64,000 nt of DNA. Source: Erysipelothrix urinaevulpis (GTDB taxonomy: Bacteria; Bacillota_I; Bacilli_A; Erysipelotrichales; Erysipelotrichaceae). Positions 57,483-64,000 of this stretch are shown piece after piece; the stretch's first letter is position 1; each line of letters opens with the position of its first letter. The notes under the pieces are model-generated. The model was not told the DNA's origin and made no database searches. It saw only the letters and a list, made by a program, of their open reading frames with translations. The translations under genes were made by a program, and so were the position numbers. The stretch is from the NCBI RefSeq assembly GCF_009828835.1, contig NZ_WTTB01000007.1:1-64000 (forward strand). The letters are read 5' to 3'.

Positions 57483-57650
57483 TTATCGATGTCTCATATG
57501 AGGGACGATAAAGACCTATTTACACGTAAGTCGCTAAAACTCGTTAAAGGTCGTTAATAGTGGATATACTTATATCGTCATAAATATGCAAGTCATTAAA
57601 AGTCGTTACAAGGCGCCTCTTGTTGGGCGTAAGATAAGGCGTAATTTGAT
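57483..57650. repeat. lysS-end-like site followed by decamer arm-site repeats
   Basis: 57483-57515 read on the minus strand gives codons VFIVPHMRHR and stop, against [10 protein letters not shown] in intact lysS, with different codons; an in-frame stop lies just before it. To the right are AAGTCGTTAA-type decamers: three in perfect tandem (57528-57557) and two in tandem (57590-57609). The block is repeated, with an indel, at 59528-59670. A gene-end core beside short direct repeats is the usual layout of a tyrosine-recombinase attachment site. Confidence 0.7.
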
Positions 57651-57810
57651 CGTTGTTTATTTTATGGCAATTTGTCTGATCTGTTTTAAAAGGTAGACTG
57701 TTAAATGTTTTCTTTATTGTAGCCAAGAAAGAGTTATACTTCATAACTGCGGCATTAGGTTTCCGACAGTATACGGTAGTATCCCGTTGCTATCCGGCAT
57801 TGTCTCCCCC

Positions 57811-57970
57811 GGTGTCCGGTAGTGTCCGGCGGTGTCCGGTGGTGTCCGGTATTGTCCGGTGGTATCCGGTGGTGTCCGGCGGTGTCCGGCGGTGTCCGGT
57901 GGTGTCCGGTATTGTCCGGCGGTGTCCGGTGGTGTCCGGTATTGTCCGGTGGTATCCGGTGGTGTCCGAT
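57811..57970. repeat. 10-base minisatellite, 16 units
   Basis: Sixteen head-to-tail copies of a decamer with consensus GGTGTCCGGT, with variants ATTGTCCGGT, GGTATCCGGT and GGTGTCCGGC. A higher-order pattern of variants repeats, suggesting expansion by block duplication. Degenerate units extend left to about 57770. It is far richer in G and C than its surroundings. A frame across it (57822-58013) would give repeats of SGGVRWCPVL, but there is no ribosome site. It lies just past the stop codon of the AlbA-domain gene. Confidence 0.9.
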
Positions 57971-58027
57971 GATTTCTAAAGTACTAATAACCTTGCTTAT
58001 CTCAAATAAATAATTAATAAACTTAAT

Positions 58028-59416
58028 TTATATTTTTTTTACATTATATACCGGATTGTTTTTAGCACCAGTTTTTACAATAATATTACTATCAATAAGT
58101 TTCCTTACTCTTGTGTTTATTGCACTTCTTTTTATAGTTAATTGTGGTTCAAGTTCTCTTATTGAAATCGAAGGATTTTCAGAGATGATTTCTAGAATTC
58201 TATGATCAATCTCATCTAATTCTATAACCTCTCTAGCTTCTTCACTATCCTTCAATGGTATATAAATATTGAATATGTCTCCTTCGATAAACTTTGGCTC
58301 TATTCCTACATACATTTTATTATACTTATAAATATTCCTTATTCCTGAGCCAAGCTCATCAACCCATCCTATTTCTTTAAAGAACTTAGCAATCGTAGGG
58401 TTCTTTGGAAAAGGAGCAAATGAACTAGGGTCAATCTCACCAAATCCATTTGGTTTATTTGCATTTTCAAAATAAACTTGATTTTTTTCAATTATCATTT
58501 TTGCAGGGTAAGGGTTCGAAAAATCTCTGTGTATTAAAACATTTGAAACAGCCTCTCTATAAATTTTATCTCTAAGACTAATTCGAACATCACCTTCTAA
58601 ATAAAAACTATCATTAATATGTTTCTTTACGAAATTCATTAGTCTTTCATAGCTGCTAAGTAAATTAGTTCTTATATCATCTCTATCATCATATCTGTCA
58701 GTATTATCACGTCTTAATAGTGCATCTATCCTGTAATGAGGTAAAACTGATTGTATTGTGTTTTCTGTTCCAAAAATAAGTATACCAGCTAAAGTAATAC
58801 CTTCTTCACCAGAACTAGGATTTTTTAAATACAAGCCTGCACTTTTCAATAACTCCAAATCAGTCATTGTAATCCATGGATGGTCTTTCCTTTGCAGCTT
58901 GACATATTTTCTTACTTTATTAAACCAAGCAGTTTCTAAGTCCTCTACACTAATAGCCTTATAAATTGTGTTTTCAATGTAATTACTTTGTTTATTAGCA
59001 TATAAATTAGATAATAGAGTAGTGTTATCGGTAATGTCTAAATCTCCATCTTCATTTCTTATATAGACTCTATTACTGCATCTATGTACTTGAGAGCTCT
59101 TAGGAACAAATATATAAAAAATTGTTTCGCCTTCTAATTCATATTCTTCAATGTTTAAATAAACGGGTGGATTTATTTTTTTCGGATTATGGACCGTGGT
59201 AACAAATGTTTCTTTAATTTCTTTAATGCTCTCACCATTTACACCTAATATCTTTCCATCGTCTCTTACACCTAAAAAAACATGGCCACCATTTGTGTTC
59301 AAGAAAGCACAAATTGATTCATAGACATCCTTACTTAGTTTCTTTTCATTCTTTTTAAACTCAATATTAATACCTTCACCTAAGTTTATTAGTGCCACCA
59401 TTTTATCTATATTCAT
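58028..59416 (-). CDS. AlbA/Schlafen-domain ATP-binding protein with winged helix
   Basis: 462 residues. An N-terminal AlbA_2 (Schlafen-like) domain (INIEFKKNEKKLSKDVYESICAF, NGGHVFLGVRDDGKILGV) is followed by a GHKL-type ATP-binding region (REAVSNVLIHRDF, ELGSGIRNIYK) and a C-terminal winged helix (EIISENPSISIRELEPQL). This is the COG2865 group, annotated as regulators or helicase-like and often found in defence or mobile regions. AAAGGGTGG precedes the ATG. It is bracketed by the two lysS-end-like repeat blocks. Confidence 0.88.
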   Translation of the reverse strand: MNIDKMVALINLGEGINIEFKKNEKKLSKDVYESICAFLNTNGGHVFLGVRDDGKILGVNGESIKEIKETFVTTVHNPKKINPPVYLNIEEYELEGETIFYIFVPKSSQVHRCSNRVYIRNEDGDLDITDNTTLLSNLYANKQSNYIENTIYKAISVEDLETAWFNKVRKYVKLQRKDHPWITMTDLELLKSAGLYLKNPSSGEEGITLAGILIFGTENTIQSVLPHYRIDALLRRDNTDRYDDRDDIRTNLLSSYERLMNFVKKHINDSFYLEGDVRISLRDKIYREAVSNVLIHRDFSNPYPAKMIIEKNQVYFENANKPNGFGEIDPSSFAPFPKNPTIAKFFKEIGWVDELGSGIRNIYKYNKMYVGIEPKFIEGDIFNIYIPLKDSEEAREVIELDEIDHRILEIISENPSISIRELEPQLTIKRSAINTRVRKLIDSNIIVKTGAKNNPVYNVKKI

Positions 59417-59498
59417 ATAACCACCCTTTTCGTTAACTTTATTATATCAAATAATTTTAAATTTAAAATTATACTATTTTTTAAATTGTATAAAAAGA

Positions 59499-59519
59499 AA
59501 GAAGCCACTTCGCCTTCTT
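59499..59519 (-). terminator. Terminator behind the third lysS-end-like site
   Basis: Arms AAGAAG and CTTCTT with a mismatched inner GC pair, and T residues on the minus strand. It lies 8 bases downstream of the lysS-like stop codon at 59528. Confidence 0.65.
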
Positions 59520-59527
59520 AGTTTATT

Positions 59528-59670
59528 TTATCTCTGACGAATATGTGGACGATAAAGACTTATTTACACGTAAGTCGTTAATAGTAGATTTACTTCTATT
59601 CCATAAATATGAAAGTCGTTACATCTCCTCTAGTTGGGCGTAAATTAGGCTTAAGATAGGCGTATTCGAT
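59528..59670. repeat. Second lysS-end-like site with decamer repeats
   Basis: 59528-59551 read on the minus strand gives RPHIRQR and stop, close to FPHMRHR of lysS. Decamers AAGTCGTTAA (59572-59581) and AAGTCGTTAC (59613-59622) follow, in the same orientation as at 57528-57609, and the shared text runs on through TAGTTGGGCG. The rest of the gap from 59417 to 59815 shows no gene. Confidence 0.7.
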
Positions 59671-59815
59671 TTTTTATAATTGATTTTTTTAATCACTTAT
59701 TTTAGACTATAACAGAAGAATGTAAAATGAATTGCCAGCGAGGTGCACTTTAAAAAGATAAATCTTTCTCCATTAGGGGATAGCACTATCTATATCATAT
59801 AATTAGGAGCAGAAA

Positions 59816-60390
59816 ATGAAGAACAAATTTCTAAACATTATTAATTATGCATTATTATACAGATCAGTCCTTATTTATTTTTTTACAAGAGATACTATGT
59901 TGTCGCTGTAATTGTATCTATATCAGTTATTTCTATTTTAATAAGCGGAAATCGGATAAAAAGTTTTCAATATGAGAAACTGAAGGTTGAATTAGTTAAA
60001 ATAGCAAAAGAAGTCTCCATAAAACAATTTGAGATTGCTATGGAAAATTTGTTAATTAGAGAATATAATACCTTAAGTATTTCAGGATTAGCAGTATCTC
60101 CTGAGGATTTTATTGAGAAAAATTTACCATATCTTGATGAATTGAGAAATGAGATTAACTTAGATGACGAAACACGAATTGTTGATGCAAGAAATAATTT
60201 ATTTGAAATAAGAATGAAATCTAATATCTCAACCTTAATAAGCAGGCTGCAATACAATGTGAATGATAAAGAAAAATATACTGACATACGAAATAATCTT
60301 AAACCTTTTGCTTATAACCATAGTGCTATTGTTCCCCCTAATAAAATTCATGAAATTCTAGGTGAAGCCCTTGAACTTCATGAAATTTAA
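59816..60390 (+). pseudogene. Frameshifted single-TM membrane protein, unknown function
   Basis: The ATG at 59816 has AGGAG 6 bases upstream and opens MKNKFLNIINYALLYRSVLI, stopping after 31 codons. Adding one base to the T7 run at 59878-59884 joins it to a long frame, YKRYYVVAVIVSISVISILI (a TM segment), followed by a helical charged domain ending GEALELHEI at 60390. The restored protein would have about 190 residues. Family not recognised. Whether it is dead, phase-variable or a sequencing slip cannot be told. Confidence 0.6.
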
Positions 60391-60479
60391 AAAATTTTTA
60401 ATATTTATACTCATAACTATAATCAACTAGAATTTTAAGTTATAAATTCAAAATACTTGAATTATTATTTCATAATAAA

Positions 60480-60497
60480 AGAGGCTCTATAGCCTCT
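60480..60497 (-). terminator. Terminator after lysS
   Basis: Arms AGAGGCT and AGCCTCT around CTAT, followed by TTTTATT on the minus strand, 10 bases after the lysS stop codon. Confidence 0.88.
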
Positions 60498-60506
60498 GTT
60501 TTAATG

Positions 60507-62012
<1,506 letters not shown>

Positions 62013-62072
62013 TTACTATTCTTTACCTATAATATCAAATATACAAACTTTTTTCATCTATATATTACTAGT

Positions 62073-62933
62073 TTATGCAATCAATTCCCCAAGTTCTTCT
62101 TCAGAGAATGGATATTGAGAATGGCAATAGTGACATTCTAATGTAGCACCATGGTCTTCCTTCATCATGACAGCAATATCTTCTTTAGGAAGTGTTGCCA
62201 GTGCTGAGAGCATTTGATCTCGATGACATGTACATTGATAATGAACATCATGCTCATCAAGTATACGAACATCATCAAATAAGGACATCACAATTTCTTC
62301 TGCACTTTGCTCTAACAATAACGATGAAATTGGCGCTAACTTTGATAGAACCTCTTCAACTTTTTGAATACTTTCTTCACTTGCGAAAGGAAGTACTTGG
62401 AATAATAAAGCTCCTGCTGAGGCAATGCTTAAATCTTCACTCACTAAGACGCCAACAGATAATGCTGAAGGAACTTGTTCACTTTGAACAAAGTAGTAAA
62501 CAAAGTCATCGCCAATTTCTCCTGTTTGCAAATCCACCTGCGATACAAATGAACTCTGTCCATCTGTTTCTTTGATGACTTTAAGTGATCCACTTCCAAT
62601 AGCACCACCAACATCAAGTTTTCCATTTGCTTCGTTAACCATAAATACTTGTGGATTTGATACTAAACCACGCACATTACCATTATTATAAGCATCAACA
62701 AACATATAGTTAATTGCGCCTGACCCTCTAATTTCAATTTTCAATTTTTCTTTTTCATCTTTTAACATAGACCCCATGATCGTAGCAACACTCATTGTGC
62801 GTCCAAGGGCTGCTGCACTTGTCGGATACAAGTCATGAAGTTTTCTTGTTTTTTCTATAAGGTCTGTCGTATCGACCATAAACAATCGAATTTCATCATT
62901 TAATGCTAAGGCTCTGATTAATTTATCTGCCAT
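62073..62933 (-). CDS. hslO: Redox-regulated chaperone Hsp33
   Basis: 286 residues. The N-terminal chaperone domain contains MGSMLKDEKEKLKIEIRGSG, and the C-terminal redox switch holds the zinc cysteines CTCHRDQM and CHYCHSQ (CxC and CxxC). Oxidation releases zinc and activates holdase activity. It lies between ftsH and lysS, a frequent Firmicute order. Confidence 0.96.
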   Translation of the reverse strand: MADKLIRALALNDEIRLFMVDTTDLIEKTRKLHDLYPTSAAALGRTMSVATIMGSMLKDEKEKLKIEIRGSGAINYMFVDAYNNGNVRGLVSNPQVFMVNEANGKLDVGGAIGSGSLKVIKETDGQSSFVSQVDLQTGEIGDDFVYYFVQSEQVPSALSVGVLVSEDLSIASAGALLFQVLPFASEESIQKVEEVLSKLAPISSLLLEQSAEEIVMSLFDDVRILDEHDVHYQCTCHRDQMLSALATLPKEDIAVMMKEDHGATLECHYCHSQYPFSEEELGELIA

Positions 62934-62986
62934 TTCTTTTCTCCTTTTAAAAAAGGCCCCAGATTAACGGGGCTCTTGTTACTAAA

Positions 62987-64000
62987 TTAAGCGACTTCTA
63001 CGTCAATAACTTGTTCTTCTTCAACTTCCATCGGCTCTTTACCTTCGACAATACGTTGAATTTGTTCAGCAGTCAATGTTTCATATTCTAATAGACCATC
63101 AACAATTCGTTCCATCAATTCACGATTATCTACAATTAATTGACGAGCATTTTCATACGCTTCATCAATGATTCGACGAACTTCTTTATCAATTTCGAAT
63201 GCGATTTCTCCTGAATAATTTGTGGATGAAGAATAATCACGGCCTAAGAATACACTCTCACCGCCACCATTTTCATATTGAATTGGTCCTAAGTTACTCA
63301 TACCATATGACATAACCATAGCTCTTGCAATCTTGGTTGCTGATTGAATATCAGCATAAGCTCCTGTTGAAATTTCATCAAAGAAAATTTCCTCAGCAAC
63401 ACGTCCCCCAAGATAACCAGTAATTTTACCAATTAAATCTGAACGGCTTTGTGTAAATGTTTCTTCACGTGGAGTCATCAAGTTATATCCACCCGCATCA
63501 CCACGTGGAATAATCGTAACTTTTTGAACCATATCAGCACTTTCAAGTTTCAGTCCAACAATGGCATGACCAGTTTCATGAACCGCAACCATATGACGTT
63601 CTTTTTCTGAATATTTTTTAGATTTTTTAGCAGGTCCCATGATGACACGATCAATCGCTTCATCAATTATTGGTGTTGTAATTTTTTCCTCGTCTTCACG
63701 AACAGTTAGAATCGCTGCTTCGTTCAAGACGTTTTCTAAATCAGCACCTGAGAATCCTGGCGTACGGCGAGCAATGTTCATTAATTCAACATCATCTGCC
63801 AAGTGTTTATTACGTGCATGAACCCCTAAGATTTCTGCACGAGCTTTAACATCTGGTAAACCAACTGTAATCGTTCGATCAAAACGACCAGGACGGAGTA
63901 ATGCAGGGTCTAAAACATCTGCACGGTTCGTTGCAGCTAAGACAACCACACCTGAGTTTTCATCAATACCATCCATCTCAACAAGCATCTGGTTCAGTGT
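62987..64000 (-). CDS. ftsH: Membrane AAA protease FtsH, C-terminal part (cut by window edge)
   Basis: The reading frame continues through the right edge of the window, so the N-terminal TM segments and Walker A are missing. Present are the AAA second region ([21 protein letters not shown]), the zinc protease motif VHETGHAIV (HExxH) and the third ligand region [18 protein letters not shown]. The C-terminus is acidic ([11 protein letters not shown]). It degrades membrane and short-lived proteins. Confidence 0.97.
   Translation of the reverse strand, partial: TLNQMLVEMDGIDENSGVVVLAATNRADVLDPALLRPGRFDRTITVGLPDVKARAEILGVHARNKHLADDVELMNIARRTPGFSGADLENVLNEAAILTVREDEEKITTPIIDEAIDRVIMGPAKKSKKYSEKERHMVAVHETGHAIVGLKLESADMVQKVTIIPRGDAGGYNLMTPREETFTQSRSDLIGKITGYLGGRVAEEIFFDEISTGAYADIQSATKIARAMVMSYGMSNLGPIQYENGGGESVFLGRDYSSSTNYSGEIAFEIDKEVRRIIDEAYENARQLIVDNRELMERIVDGLLEYETLTAEQIQRIVEGKEPMEVEEEQVIDVEVA

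Noticed and set aside
57770-57970. Possible CRISPR array
   Set aside because: The units are 10 bases with no spacers, and no cas genes are nearby.
57822-58013. Open frame across the minisatellite with SGGVRWCPVL repeats
   Set aside because: Any 10-base repeat without a stop gives a long repetitive frame. There is no ribosome site, and frame content reflects the repeat only.

Overview
The window is chromosomal DNA from a low-GC Gram-positive bacterium. The evidence is AT-rich sequence, strong AGGAGG-type ribosome binding sites, GTG and TTG starts, rho-independent terminators after most transcription units, and Bacillus-like blocks such as rpsF-ssb-rpsR-yybS-gdpP-rplI-dnaB. The gene content fits an Erysipelothrix-like member of the Erysipelotrichia; this is an inference from family resemblance and was not searched.

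Layout. 1-370: the 5' end of a 16S rRNA gene (minus strand) with its leader and a consensus promoter. 374-8029 (minus): secreted M23 hydrolase with ftsX-ftsE, a YitT protein, prfB with its programmed +1 frameshift, secA and a cold-shock protein. 8398-10610 (plus): D-2-hydroxyacid dehydrogenase and MFS transporter. 10643-17255 (minus): comFC-comFA and an ABC transporter with a two-component system. 17342-25854 (minus): SPFH/NfeD pair, HAD phosphatase, exonuclease, htpG, bactofilin, lipoprotein and glycosyltransferase. 25976-28141 (plus): niaR, niaX with a double operator, an ArsC/Spx-like protein and yaaA. 28162-30636: peroxiredoxin and a divergent dehydrogenase/MerR pair sharing a MerR-type promoter. 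30691-47183 (minus): rplKA, tkt, phosphohexomutase, ptsH, a WalJ-HtrA-RlmH cluster, dnaB-rplI-gdpP, rpsR-ssb-rpsF and an IspD-like gene.

47200-60500 is a different, accessory landscape. An AAA_14/DUF4143 ATPase lies inside a 1705-bp repeat unit marked by palindromes. Next come a membrane-anchored MerR regulator and a bacteriocin-type ABC transporter, an IS3 remnant, broken genes and small unknown genes. Last is a stretch downstream of lysS where sequence resembling the lysS 3' end occurs four times. Two of those copies are followed by decamer direct repeats that look like recombinase arm sites. The cargo between the copies is a predicted nuclease, an AlbA/Schlafen-type ATPase, a decamer minisatellite and a broken membrane protein. 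I read this as serial integration (accretion) at the 3' end of lysS. The core chromosome resumes with lysS, hslO and ftsH, the last cut by the window edge.

How the genes work together: most of the core codes for cell-wall growth and division (FtsEX and M23 hydrolases, WalJ/HtrA, bactofilin), translation (RF2, L1, L11, L9, S6, S18, LysS), secretion (SecA), replication (DnaB, SSB), sugar metabolism (Tkt, phosphohexomutase, HPr) and proteostasis (HtpG, Hsp33, FtsH, HtrA).
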